The notes under the pieces are model-generated. The model searched no databases. It was not told the DNA's origin and worked only from the letters and a program-made list of their open reading frames with translations. Shown piece by piece: positions 16,770 to 25,546 of a stretch of 58,234 nucleotides of DNA. Each line of letters opens with the position of its first letter. Position 1 is the stretch's first letter. Both the position numbers and the translations under genes were made by a program. The DNA is from a virus: positions 1 through 58,234 of IMG/VR virus record IMGVR_UViG_3300031963_011225. The stretch is one strand, 5' to 3'.

Positions 16770-18268
16770 TTACAATAGTTTATTCAACACATAAAGACGA
16801 AAACTATAATAACAAATTTAAACAACACTTATTACAAACTGTTGGTTTAAAAGATGTTCAAATTTTAGAGTTTGTAAATCACAATCAATATTCTCTTTCA
16901 CAAGTTTATAATAGTGGTATTACACAATCTATTTATAATATTGTGGTTTGTTGTCATAATGATATTAAATTAGAGAAAAATTGGGGTAAAAAATTATTGG
17001 AGGATTTTTCAAATAATAATAGTTTTGGTATAATTGGAAAAGCGGGATCATGTTATTTTCCTGAAACAGGAGTTTATTGGGATAGGATGCATTATACAAT
17101 GGTAGGTCAAGTTTACCACCACCCCGAAGGTCAAAAAAAATGGTTAAATAAATATTCTTCAAAATTACCATTTTTAATTCCTGTTGTAACAATTGATGGT
17201 CTTTTTATTTCTTTTGATAAAAACAAAATTAAACACAAATTTGATGAAACAATTGGTAAATTTCACTTCTATGATCATTTGTTTTGTTTACCAAATTATT
17301 TAGATGGTGTAAAAATTGGGGTCACCTCATCTTTTGAGATTATTCATGAATCCGTGGGTCAACCAAATAAAGAATTTTTTGATAGTAAAGAAAAATTTCT
17401 TGAGAAATGGGGAAGTAATCTACCATTAGATTTGAAACCATCTGAAGTCTATGTTCCACAAATTAAAATTAAACCAATAAAAAATGTTGGTAAAGTAGCG
17501 GTTATAATCCCAACTAAGGGAAAAGTTGAAATCCTAAAAAAATGTGTTGACTCTTTTCGTAAAAATTGTGATGAAAATCTATATGATATTTTTGTTGCCG
17601 ATACAGGATCTTCAGAAGAAGAAAAAAAATGGGTCAAAGAAAATATTAGTAATATAAATTTAATAGAATATGATTACTACAATTTTGGTAAGATAAATAA
17701 TGATGTTGTTAAAAATCACATTACTAATGATTATGAGTTTTTGTTATTTTGTAATAATGATGTTGAGTTATTAAATAATATCATTTACGGAATGTTAAAA
17801 ACTTTTAAAACAAAAACCAAAGTAGGTACTGTTGGTGCTAGACTGCACTACCCAAACAATACAGTTCAACACGACGGAATTTCAATAATAATGAAACAAA
17901 CCTCTAAGACTATACTTGTTGATCATTTGACAAAAGAAACATATTATAAATTTATAACCGAAACTCAAGAAGTCGGAGGTAATACCGCAGCATTAATGAT
18001 GATCAGAAAAAAAATGTTTGATTCTTTAGGTGGTTTTAATGAGAAATTTACACATTGTTTTGAGGATGCATATTTAAATTTACAAATAATAAAAAATGGA
18101 TATCTTAATTATTGTTGTGGTGAGTGTGTTGCATATCATTACGAATCATTAACAAGAAATATTGATGAATCTAAAAAAGAATATATTGATGAATTTGACC
18201 AAATAATGTCTCCATACATAAGGGAAAATTTTGATAAATTTAAAAAATACGCTATAATATCAAATTAA
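16766..18268 (+). CDS. Two-domain GT-A glycosyltransferase
   Basis: The product is 500 residues with two GT-A-like units. The N-terminal half (1-225) contains VVCCHNDIKLEKNW, where HND takes the place of the DxD metal site, and later VTIDGLFISFDK. The C-terminal half (from about 238, VAVIIPTKGKVEILKKCVDS) is a clear GT2 domain with FVADTGS, FLLFCNNDVELL and the acceptor-side region GGFNEKFTHCFEDAYLNLQI. The fusion could add two sugars or use one domain for acceptor binding. Donor and acceptor are unknown. It overlaps dut by 4 nt. Confidence 0.87.
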   Translation: MITIVYSTHKDENYNNKFKQHLLQTVGLKDVQILEFVNHNQYSLSQVYNSGITQSIYNIVVCCHNDIKLEKNWGKKLLEDFSNNNSFGIIGKAGSCYFPETGVYWDRMHYTMVGQVYHHPEGQKKWLNKYSSKLPFLIPVVTIDGLFISFDKNKIKHKFDETIGKFHFYDHLFCLPNYLDGVKIGVTSSFEIIHESVGQPNKEFFDSKEKFLEKWGSNLPLDLKPSEVYVPQIKIKPIKNVGKVAVIIPTKGKVEILKKCVDSFRKNCDENLYDIFVADTGSSEEEKKWVKENISNINLIEYDYYNFGKINNDVVKNHITNDYEFLLFCNNDVELLNNIIYGMLKTFKTKTKVGTVGARLHYPNNTVQHDGISIIMKQTSKTILVDHLTKETYYKFITETQEVGGNTAALMMIRKKMFDSLGGFNEKFTHCFEDAYLNLQIIKNGYLNYCCGECVAYHYESLTRNIDESKKEYIDEFDQIMSPYIRENFDKFKKYAIISN

Positions 18269-18269
18269 T

Positions 18270-18830
18270 ATGGAATCAATTATAACTTTTATAATCCCGT
18301 CTTTAAATAGACCAACAATTTTAAGAACAGTAGATTCATTATTGAATCAAACTAATTCAAATTGGAAAGCAATTATACTTTATGATGGAGTTGACGGGAC
18401 TGAATTTAATAATGAAAAAATTAAAACTATCCGATTACCAAAAAAAGGATTGATGGGACCAAACAACGGTCAATCTGGTTTGGTAAGAAATGAAGGGATT
18501 AAAATTGCAGACACCGAATGGATTGGATTTTTAGACGATGATGACACTATACATCCAAATTATGTACAAACACTTTCAGAGAAATATCAAAAAAATGATT
18601 TTGTTGTTTGGAGAATGAAATATTTAAATGGGTTAGTTTTACCTGGCCTTACCGAAAACGACCTGAGATTCTCTAGGGTAGGTATATCTTTCTGTTTTAA
18701 AAGAAGTTTAGGTACAATTTTATTTGATGTTAATCGTGATGGTGAAGACTTTGATTTTTTAATGAAATTAAAAGGTTTAACAAATAATTGGGTCATAACC
18801 CCTGAAATATATTATAATGTAAGACACTAA
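18270..18830 (+). CDS. GT2 family glycosyltransferase, short
   Basis: The product is 186 residues, at the small end for a GT2 enzyme. ITFIIPSLNRPTILRTVDSL is the usual N-terminal nucleotide-binding strand and helix, and WIGFLDDDDTIHPNY carries the DxD motif within a run of four Asp. GEDFDFLMKL near the end may supply the catalytic (E/D)D base. The protein stops soon after, so the C-terminal acceptor region is minimal. It overlaps the next gene by one base. Confidence 0.87.
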   Translation: MESIITFIIPSLNRPTILRTVDSLLNQTNSNWKAIILYDGVDGTEFNNEKIKTIRLPKKGLMGPNNGQSGLVRNEGIKIADTEWIGFLDDDDTIHPNYVQTLSEKYQKNDFVVWRMKYLNGLVLPGLTENDLRFSRVGISFCFKRSLGTILFDVNRDGEDFDFLMKLKGLTNNWVITPEIYYNVRH

Positions 18831-19489
18831 TGAAAATACTAATCAAATTTCCAACTAGAGGTAGACAAGAAAAATTTTTTAAGGTTTTGGATATGTATTA
18901 TTCCTTTGCCAACAATTTAGATTTAATTGAATTTCAAATTTCTATAGATTCAGACGACCATTCAATGAATAACGATGAAGTTATTCATAAATTCTCAACA
19001 TACAAAAACTTAAAATACTCAATAGGTGAGAGTGTAAACAAAATACATGCCGTAAATAGGGATATAGTTGTTGGTGATTGGGACATAATATTGTTGGCAT
19101 CAGATGACATGATACCAAAAATAAAAGGTTATGATGACATTATTAGAACAAAAATGAAAGATATCTATCCTGATACTGACGGTATTTTATGGTTTCATGA
19201 TGGAAACCGAAAAGACCTTAACACTTTATGTATTTTAGGTAGAGAATATTATAAAAGATTCAACTACATATACCACCCTGATTATAAATCTTTATGGGCG
19301 GATAATGAATTTATGGTGGTTGGTAACATTTTGAAAAAACAGACATTCATCGATCAAGTAATTATTCACCACGAACATCCAGACTGGGGTTATGGTGGTG
19401 GAGATCAAATTCATAAATTAAACGTAAATAATAATAATCACGATATGGGAGTTTTTATGAGACGACAAAAAAATAATTTTGATTTATGA
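18830..19489 (+). CDS. GT-A fold glycosyltransferase-like protein
   Basis: The product is 219 residues. The fold is suggested by MKILIKFPTRGRQEKF at the N-terminus, a second strand ending in SIDSDDHSM, and IILLASDDMIPKIKGYD, a DD-containing metal site. IIHHEHPDWGYGGGD near the C-terminus resembles the His/Asp-rich end of such enzymes. Similar stand-alone proteins occur in surface-glycan clusters. Its sugar specificity cannot be read. It starts within the stop of the previous gene and overlaps the next by 4 nt. Confidence 0.78.
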   Translation: MKILIKFPTRGRQEKFFKVLDMYYSFANNLDLIEFQISIDSDDHSMNNDEVIHKFSTYKNLKYSIGESVNKIHAVNRDIVVGDWDIILLASDDMIPKIKGYDDIIRTKMKDIYPDTDGILWFHDGNRKDLNTLCILGREYYKRFNYIYHPDYKSLWADNEFMVVGNILKKQTFIDQVIIHHEHPDWGYGGGDQIHKLNVNNNNHDMGVFMRRQKNNFDL

Positions 19490-20133
19490 AAAAAATAATT
19501 TCTTTTAGTTTATGGGGTGACAATCCAGTTTACACTCAGGGAGCAATTAGAAATGCCGAATTGGCAAAAGAAATTTATTCTGATTGGGTTTGTAGATATT
19601 ATATTGGTAAATCAACACCAAATAATATTATTGAAAGTTTGAGAAATTTTGATAATACTGAAGTTATTGAAATGGATAATGAGGGAGATTGGACTGGAAT
19701 GTTTTGGAGATTTTACCCCGCCGGTGAAGATGATGTTGATGTTGTTATTGTCAGGGACTGCGATTCAAGATTAAACAATAGAGAAAAAGAAGCTGTTAAT
19801 GAATGGTTAAATTCGGATAAAGGATTTCATATAATGAGGGACCACCCTTGGCACACAACCGCAATACTTGGTGGTATGTGGGGTTCAAAAAAAGGAGTAA
19901 CTCCAAACATTAAACAACAAATAGAAAATTACGTTAAAGGTAATTTTTGGCAAGTTGACCAAAATTTTTTAAGAGATGTAATCTACCCGACAGTAAAAAA
20001 TAACTCTTTAGTACACGATGAGTTTTTTGACAAAAAACCTTTTCCAACAAAAAGAGAACCAAAAAGATTTGTAGGTCAAGCCTTCAATGATAAAGATGAA
20101 TTATTACATCCTGAACATATTAATTTAATATAA
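19486..20133 (+). CDS. Putative glycosyltransferase (RDCDSR motif)
   Basis: The product is 215 residues. IISFSLWGDNPVYTQGAIRN at the N-terminus and VVIVRDCDSRLNNREKEAVN, with DCD as a likely DxD metal site, match a group of small predicted glycosyltransferases found in phage and bacterial glycan clusters. HIMRDHPWH and GGMWGSKKG follow and look conserved. No membrane segment is present. Overlaps of 4 nt upstream and one base downstream show that it belongs to the transcription unit. Substrates are unknown. Confidence 0.75.
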   Translation: MKKIISFSLWGDNPVYTQGAIRNAELAKEIYSDWVCRYYIGKSTPNNIIESLRNFDNTEVIEMDNEGDWTGMFWRFYPAGEDDVDVVIVRDCDSRLNNREKEAVNEWLNSDKGFHIMRDHPWHTTAILGGMWGSKKGVTPNIKQQIENYVKGNFWQVDQNFLRDVIYPTVKNNSLVHDEFFDKKPFPTKREPKRFVGQAFNDKDELLHPEHINLI

Positions 20134-20888
20134 TGTTAGAACATAAAATATATTGTTGGTGGTTAAATAATGAAGATATGTCACAGAATAGACATGTCTC
20201 GTTGAACGATTTAAGAAACAAATCTAATTGTGAAGTTATTTTTATAACTAAAGATAATCTTAAAGATTATATTTTACCTGACTATCCTCTACACGAAGGG
20301 TATCAATATTTGTCTGAAATACAAAAAGGGGATTATCTTAAATGTTATTTTATGCATCATTATGGTGGTGGTTATTCTGACATAAAAAAAACTTTAGGTT
20401 CTTGGATCCCTTTTTTTAATCAATTAAATAATAATGAAAATTTATATGCTATAGGTTATGGTGAAAAGGAACCTGGTCATGTTGCAAGATTAGAAAACTG
20501 TGATTTAGACCCAACTAAGTCAAAATATTGTTTGGATTTTACAACAAATGAAGATGGTACCAAATGGAGTTCATCACACATAGTAAGAGAATGGTTTCAT
20601 TTGATTGGTAATGGTGCATTTATATGTAAAAAAAATACACCATTTACAAGAGATTGGTGGAATGGATTAAACGAAAAGATGGATGGATATTTAGAGGATC
20701 TTAAAAAAAATCCATCTTCTTGGGGTAGAGATTCTAAAGACCATATAAATCCAAATACAGGGCAGATGTCTAATTACCCAATAAGATGGGCGGTAATAAA
20801 TGGTAATATTTTTCACCCCCTTACCTTAAAATATAAGGATCATATTCTTAAAAACTTACACTATCCAATAACAATAAATTACCAATAA
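20133..20888 (+). CDS. GT32-like (Och1/capsular type) glycosyltransferase
   Basis: The product is 251 residues. GDYLKCYFMHHYGGGYSDI (about 68-86) is the hallmark of the DXD sugar-binding family that includes Och1-like mannosyltransferases and capsular polysaccharide synthesis proteins, in which the pattern is D-x-x-R-Y-x-x-L-x-x-x-G-G-x-Y-x-D. Here the second acidic position is the Asp of YSDI. It is predicted to be a retaining glycosyltransferase acting in the cytoplasm. Donor sugar and acceptor are not known. Confidence 0.83.
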   Translation: MLEHKIYCWWLNNEDMSQNRHVSLNDLRNKSNCEVIFITKDNLKDYILPDYPLHEGYQYLSEIQKGDYLKCYFMHHYGGGYSDIKKTLGSWIPFFNQLNNNENLYAIGYGEKEPGHVARLENCDLDPTKSKYCLDFTTNEDGTKWSSSHIVREWFHLIGNGAFICKKNTPFTRDWWNGLNEKMDGYLEDLKKNPSSWGRDSKDHINPNTGQMSNYPIRWAVINGNIFHPLTLKYKDHILKNLHYPITINYQ

Positions 20889-20899
20889 ACTATAAACAA

Positions 20900-21619
20900 A
20901 TGAAAATTAGCTTAGTAATCCCATCAACACCAAATCACTTTCGTTATATAGATTGTATATTAAAAAATTACGAAAATGGAACTGAAAAACCTGATGAAGT
21001 AATTATATCCGTATCAGAAGGAAACAGAATTAATTCTCAACTTATTGAAGAATTAAAATCTAAATATAGTAATTCTTTTGGTCGATTAGAATTTGTGTTA
21101 AACAACAGGCAAGTTATGGAGGGTCCTAACAGAGGTATTGGGTCTGAACATACCACATGTGAATATATAACTTATCACGATTCAGACGATATACCTCATC
21201 CACAAAGAATAGAAATTATAAAACATTTTTTTAAAAATTATGACATACTACATTTGAATCATTCTTATAAATATGAAACGGGATTTGATGAAATAAAAAT
21301 TGAAGACATAAAAATTGCGGATTCAAAAAAATTGTATAGTGATCATTTTGGGGATGGGAATTATACTGAAAGACCTTTAAACTATTTTCCTGACCCAAAT
21401 AATAGAGCTTATGGTTGTTGTGTAGGTTTTTGGGTTTGTGGTGGACCAACAACAATTCATAGAAGTGTTTTGGATCATATTAAGTGGAATGAAAATAGAA
21501 TCCTATCATATGATTACGATTTTTGTATGGATGTATTATTTAAATTTAATAAATCTATGGCAATTGACTCAACGTTAATTTGGTATAATAAAACGGGTGA
21601 TGCTTCTTGGGCTTGTTAA
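20900..21619 (+). CDS. GT2 family glycosyltransferase
   Basis: The product is 239 residues. MKISLVIPSTPNHFRYIDC gives the N-terminal strand and helix, VIISVSEGNRI follows, and EYITYHDSDDIPHPQRIEI carries the DSDD metal site. The region CVGFWVCGGPTTIHRSVLD matches the donor-site loop and the motif in which the enzyme senses the acceptor. LSYDYDFCMDVLF probably holds the catalytic acidic residue. It is separated by only 11-12 bp from each neighbour. Specificity is unknown. Confidence 0.87.
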   Translation: MKISLVIPSTPNHFRYIDCILKNYENGTEKPDEVIISVSEGNRINSQLIEELKSKYSNSFGRLEFVLNNRQVMEGPNRGIGSEHTTCEYITYHDSDDIPHPQRIEIIKHFFKNYDILHLNHSYKYETGFDEIKIEDIKIADSKKLYSDHFGDGNYTERPLNYFPDPNNRAYGCCVGFWVCGGPTTIHRSVLDHIKWNENRILSYDYDFCMDVLFKFNKSMAIDSTLIWYNKTGDASWAC

Positions 21620-21630
21620 TTTTATAATTT

Positions 21631-22311
21631 ATGAAATATATTTACCACCATTTAGGTTTAGGTGACCATATAATATGTAACGGACTTGTAAGACATTTTT
21701 GTGATTTACATGATGGAATTTCTATATTTTGTAAAACAAACAATTATGAAAATGTATCATGTATGTTCAGAGATGACGATAGAATAAAAATAATACCGTT
21801 AAAAGATGATAACGAAGTTATTAATTATATAAATCGTAATAAACTACATAATGATTTAATAAAAGTTGGTTTTGATAGTCTTTGGATTGGTAATCCCAAA
21901 ACATTTGATATTGGTTTTTATAATACGGCAAATATACCATTTGAGTACAGATTCACAAAGTTTAAGTTTGAAAGGGACTATGAATTAGAAAAACAAATCA
22001 TGAATGAGTTGAACCCAACAGGGGAGGATTATATATTTATTCACGACGACAAAACAAGGGGATTTTCAATTGACAGGAATAAAATTAGAAAAGATTTAAA
22101 AATAATTGAAAATGATGTTAAATATAATTTATTCCATATGTTAGGGATTATTGAGAATGCTAATGAAGTTCATATAATGCAATCATCATTCAAAGATTTT
22201 ATCAACTCATTTAGACTTGATAAACCTTTATTCTATTATCATACTTATGTTAGGGATTACCCAGATAGTTACAACACAGAAGGACACAATAAATTTATAA
22301 AAATTAATTAA
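21631..22311 (+). CDS. GT9/heptosyltransferase-like GT-B protein, reduced
   Basis: The product is 226 residues. The N-terminus YIYHHLGLGDHIICNGLVRH matches the G-x-G-D start of heptosyltransferase-like (GT9) and related GT-B proteins, and IFIHDDKTRGFSIDR resembles the second-domain strand with its nucleotide loop. At 226 residues it is much shorter than typical GT9 enzymes of about 320-350, so one domain may be cut down. The neighbouring DUF4254-like gene supports the assignment, because such proteins accompany GT9 enzymes in Bacteroidota glycan clusters. The function may be glycosyl transfer or glycan sensing. Confidence 0.65.
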   Translation: MKYIYHHLGLGDHIICNGLVRHFCDLHDGISIFCKTNNYENVSCMFRDDDRIKIIPLKDDNEVINYINRNKLHNDLIKVGFDSLWIGNPKTFDIGFYNTANIPFEYRFTKFKFERDYELEKQIMNELNPTGEDYIFIHDDKTRGFSIDRNKIRKDLKIIENDVKYNLFHMLGIIENANEVHIMQSSFKDFINSFRLDKPLFYYHTYVRDYPDSYNTEGHNKFIKIN

Positions 22312-22314
22312 ATA

Positions 22315-22662
22315 ATGATCGGAGAAAAAATAGAAGATTTGATTAAAAACAAGACACAAAAACTTTTAAACGAAGGTAAAAATGTCGAATTACCTGAAGA
22401 TATCATTGAGACAGATAATTTAGGTGAAGTAATTGAAAAATTATCAATTTTACATTGTAGAATGTGGTATTTAGAAGATGCCATTAGTGACGCAAAGTCT
22501 GATAATGAAATTGCGGAATTGAAAAGAAAAATAGATATTTGTTTTAAAATTAAAAGACCTAAATACGTCCAAGCAATTAATAGAATGGTTGAAAATTCTA
22601 TAGTAAATAATAAGTCTTTAGTTGAGGATTCTGTTAAATTATACAAAGGGGTAAATGAATAA
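22315..22662 (+). CDS. DUF4254-like helical protein
   Basis: The product is 115 residues and all helical. The block VIEKLSILHCRMWYLEDAI (about 39-57) resembles the conserved core of DUF4254 proteins, where a Leu/His/Trp/Glu-Asp pattern recurs. Full-length members are somewhat longer. Such proteins are found beside heptosyltransferase-type genes, as here, but have no established activity. It overlaps the next gene by 8 nt. The family match is by eye only. Confidence 0.6.
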   Translation: MIGEKIEDLIKNKTQKLLNEGKNVELPEDIIETDNLGEVIEKLSILHCRMWYLEDAISDAKSDNEIAELKRKIDICFKIKRPKYVQAINRMVENSIVNNKSLVEDSVKLYKGVNE

Positions 22663-23440
22663 TTTAGTAATTGGGAATACTTCACAATTAAGTTATTATT
22701 TCCCAAAAGATTACGAAAAGATTTCCTCAAGAAATTTAGATTTTAATAAAATAAAAGAAAAAAAATATAATAGGATATATCTTTTATTTGCGGAACAAAG
22801 AACATTCTTAAATGAAACTTTAGATTTTTTTAAAGAAGTTAATTTTAATTACACATTGAAAGTAATAGACGAGTTAAAAGACGTATGTAATAAAATTGTA
22901 ATTTATTCTACTTCTGAATTGTGGAATAAATACGATGGCTGTGTGTCGGTAAATGATCCATATAATTATAACCCAACATCATATATCACATCTAAAGAAC
23001 ATTTATGTAATCACATAAATAACAATCGAGAAAACTATAGTAATGTGATTATTATTTACCCATTTAATTTTAACTCAGTCCACAGAAAAGAGGGATTCTT
23101 GTTTGGTAAAATATTCAAATCAATTTTGAATGACGAAAAAATTTCAATTGGTAACGTAGATTTTGAAAGAGATTTAATTCACCCAAGTGTAATTGTGAAT
23201 GAATCAATAAAAACTAATGAGGACATATTAGTAGGGTCAGGTGAGTTATATAATGTAAAAAACTTTATCAAGGATATCTTTACACTATACAATAAAAATT
23301 TAGATGAATATATTTTAACTGATAATAAGAACAATTTAAATAATAAACGAAATGGTTACTATAGTTGTAAAAAATATTCTAACTATAATGACCTATTAAA
23401 TCTTTCAATAAAAGACATATATGAGTATAAAGTTAGTTAA
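22655..23440 (+). CDS. Diverged SDR-type sugar epimerase/reductase
   Basis: The product is 261 residues. The N-terminus MNNLVIGNTSQLSYYF sits where extended short-chain dehydrogenases have G-x-x-G-x-x-G, but the Gly residues are mostly lost. A Ser in IVIYSTSELW and Y-I-T-S-K (about residues 110-114) provide the Ser/Tyr/Lys set of this superfamily. IIIYPFNFNSVHRKEGFLFG matches the substrate-binding strand after it. It may be an NDP-sugar reductase or epimerase, or a weakly active relative. It overlaps the ColD-like gene by 20 nt, consistent with work on the same substrate. Confidence 0.65.
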   Translation: MNNLVIGNTSQLSYYFPKDYEKISSRNLDFNKIKEKKYNRIYLLFAEQRTFLNETLDFFKEVNFNYTLKVIDELKDVCNKIVIYSTSELWNKYDGCVSVNDPYNYNPTSYITSKEHLCNHINNNRENYSNVIIIYPFNFNSVHRKEGFLFGKIFKSILNDEKISIGNVDFERDLIHPSVIVNESIKTNEDILVGSGELYNVKNFIKDIFTLYNKNLDEYILTDNKNNLNNKRNGYYSCKKYSNYNDLLNLSIKDIYEYKVS

Positions 23441-24572
23441 AGACACCATTGATTTTGATGATGTATCATTATTAATTGAGTGGTTAAAAACAAACCCAAG
23501 ATTAACAAAAGGAGATCTTACAATCGAATTTGAGAAGGCTTGGTCTAAGTGGTTAGGAGTTAAATATTCGGTATTTGTTAATTCAGGTTCTTCTGCAAAT
23601 TTAGCGGCAATATATTCTCTTATGTTGTCAAATAGAATGAGAAATAAAAAAATTGTGGTACCCGCCGTTTCTTGGGTTACTACCGTAACACCCGCAATAC
23701 AACTTGGTTTAGAACCAATAATGTGTGAATGTGATGTGGATAATTTAGGTTTAGATATAAATCATTTGAAAGAAATTATTAAAAAAGACGACCCATCTGC
23801 AATTATTTTAGTTCATGTTTTAGGGATTCCTAATAATATGGATGAAATTGTCGAACTATGTAATGAAAATAATATTTTGTTAGTTGAGGACACTTGTGAG
23901 TCTATTGGTTCAAAATATAACGATAAAATGGTTGGTACTTTTGGTAAGATGTCAACATTTTCTTTTTATTTTGGTCACCATATCTCAACTATAGAAGGTG
24001 GTATGATATCTACAAATGATGAAGAATTATACCATATTTTACTATCAGTTAGATCACATGGTTGGGATAGAGATTTACCAAAAGAAACTCAAATTAAATT
24101 GAGGGAAAAATATAATATAAATAATTTTAGGGCTCTATATACGTTCTATTATCCAGGTTTCAATCTTAGATCAACAGACCTACAAGCATTTTTAGGATTA
24201 GGTCAGTTAAAAAAAATAGATCAAATTGTTGAAAACAGACATAAAAATTATTTGAAATATAAAAATGAAATAAAAAATGATTTTTGGAATGTTTCAGAAC
24301 CAAAAGGATCATACGTGTCAAATTTTTCATTCCCAATAATTACAAAAAATATTGATAAATTAATTGAAAAATTAAATGAAAATGATGTTGAGTGTAGACC
24401 ATTAATTTGTGGTTCAATTAATGAACATCCGTTTTGGTATGAAAGATATGGTAAACAAGAATTACCAAATTCAAAATTAGTACATGAGTACGGATTGTAT
24501 TTACCAAACAATCATCAAATGACAGATGAAGAATTAAATAAAGTTATAAAAATTGTAAACGAAAATATATGA
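23421..24572 (+). CDS. colD: ColD-like PLP-dependent GDP-4-keto-6-deoxymannose 3-dehydratase
   Basis: The product is 383 residues of the DegT/DnrJ/EryC1 sugar aminotransferase fold: NSGSSANL (54-61, PLP phosphate loop), VPAVSWVTTV (80-89) and VEDTCES (155-161, Asp against the pyridine nitrogen). At the position of the PLP lysine it has His (H186 in FGHHISTIEGG). Loss of that lysine to His is the signature of ColD, which removes the 3-OH of GDP-4-keto-6-deoxymannose instead of transaminating. VECRPLICG near 318 also resembles ColD. Directly downstream are gmd, which makes this substrate, and a GDP-fucose-synthase-like gene. A GDP-colitose route is inferred. Confidence 0.85.
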   Translation: MSIKLVKDTIDFDDVSLLIEWLKTNPRLTKGDLTIEFEKAWSKWLGVKYSVFVNSGSSANLAAIYSLMLSNRMRNKKIVVPAVSWVTTVTPAIQLGLEPIMCECDVDNLGLDINHLKEIIKKDDPSAIILVHVLGIPNNMDEIVELCNENNILLVEDTCESIGSKYNDKMVGTFGKMSTFSFYFGHHISTIEGGMISTNDEELYHILLSVRSHGWDRDLPKETQIKLREKYNINNFRALYTFYYPGFNLRSTDLQAFLGLGQLKKIDQIVENRHKNYLKYKNEIKNDFWNVSEPKGSYVSNFSFPIITKNIDKLIEKLNENDVECRPLICGSINEHPFWYERYGKQELPNSKLVHEYGLYLPNNHQMTDEELNKVIKIVNENI

Positions 24573-25546
24573 AAAAAGCGTTGATAACAGGTATTAACGG
24601 TCAGGATGGTTCTTACTTGGCGGAACTTTTATTAGAAAAAGGTTATGAAGTTTGGGGAACAGTAAAAAGAAACTCCGTTTCTGAAACTCAATCATCAAGA
24701 ATTGAAAATCTTAGAGATAGTAATTCAGTAAATCTTGAATATGCTGATTTGTCTGACATGGCTTCACTAGTTCGTGTTTTAAGTAAAGTACAACCTGATG
24801 AGGTTTATAATTTAGCAGCACAATCTCACGTAAGAATTAGTTTTGACCAACCAATATACACAGCAAATGTTACAGGTGTTGGTACATTAAATTTATTAGA
24901 AGCGGTTAGGTTGGTTTCACCACATTCAAAAATATATCAAGCATCTTCTTCTGAAATGTTTGGTAATAGTATTGACAACGATGGTTATCAAAGAGAAACA
25001 ACACCAATGAATCCTGTGTCACCTTATGGGTGTGCAAAAGTATTTTCATATAATATTTGTAGAAATTATAGAAATTCTTATGGTATGAAAATATGGAATG
25101 GTATTTTATTTAATCATGAATCACCTAGAAGAGGGACAAACTTTGTAACTAATAAAGTTGTAAAAGCGGCAGTAAGAATTAGTTTGGGATTACAAGATAA
25201 ATTACATTTGGGGAATCTTGAAGCAACGAGAGATTGGGGACATGCAAAAGATTACGTTGAAGCAATGTGGTTAATGTTACAAACTGATAAACCTGATGAT
25301 TATGTATGTGCCACTGGTATATCTCACTCTGTGAGGGATCTATGTAAATATACATTCTCAAAATTAGGTTTAGATTTTAACAACTATGTTATTGTTGACG
25401 AAAAACATTTCAGACCTGAAGAGTTAGAAAATTTAAAAGGAGACTCAACTAAAATGAGAAAAGCTTTGTCTTGGGAACCTAAATACACATTTGAATCTAT
25501 GATAGATGAGATGGTTGAATATTGGTTAGATTATTATGGAAAATAA
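24569..25546 (+). CDS. gmd: GDP-mannose 4,6-dehydratase
   Basis: It converts GDP-D-mannose to GDP-4-keto-6-deoxy-D-mannose using bound NADP. The product is 325 residues, close to the usual length. Visible motifs are ITGINGQDGSYLAELLL (6-22, dinucleotide loop), NLAAQSHV (81-88), YQASSSEMFG (123-132, catalytic Ser/Glu), the Tyr-Lys pair in SPYGCAK (Y153, K157), NGILFNHESPRRG and RDWGHAKDYVEAMW. All are typical of Gmd. It overlaps the ColD-like gene by 4 nt and the following SDR gene by 11 nt, so the three are coupled in translation. Confidence 0.95.
   Translation: MKKALITGINGQDGSYLAELLLEKGYEVWGTVKRNSVSETQSSRIENLRDSNSVNLEYADLSDMASLVRVLSKVQPDEVYNLAAQSHVRISFDQPIYTANVTGVGTLNLLEAVRLVSPHSKIYQASSSEMFGNSIDNDGYQRETTPMNPVSPYGCAKVFSYNICRNYRNSYGMKIWNGILFNHESPRRGTNFVTNKVVKAAVRISLGLQDKLHLGNLEATRDWGHAKDYVEAMWLMLQTDKPDDYVCATGISHSVRDLCKYTFSKLGLDFNNYVIVDEKHFRPEELENLKGDSTKMRKALSWEPKYTFESMIDEMVEYWLDYYGK

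Noticed and set aside
23421-24572. Ordinary DegT-type sugar aminotransferase (for example perosamine synthase).
   Set aside because: The PLP-binding Lys is replaced by His in FGHHIST, which fits ColD-type dehydratases and not aminotransferases.
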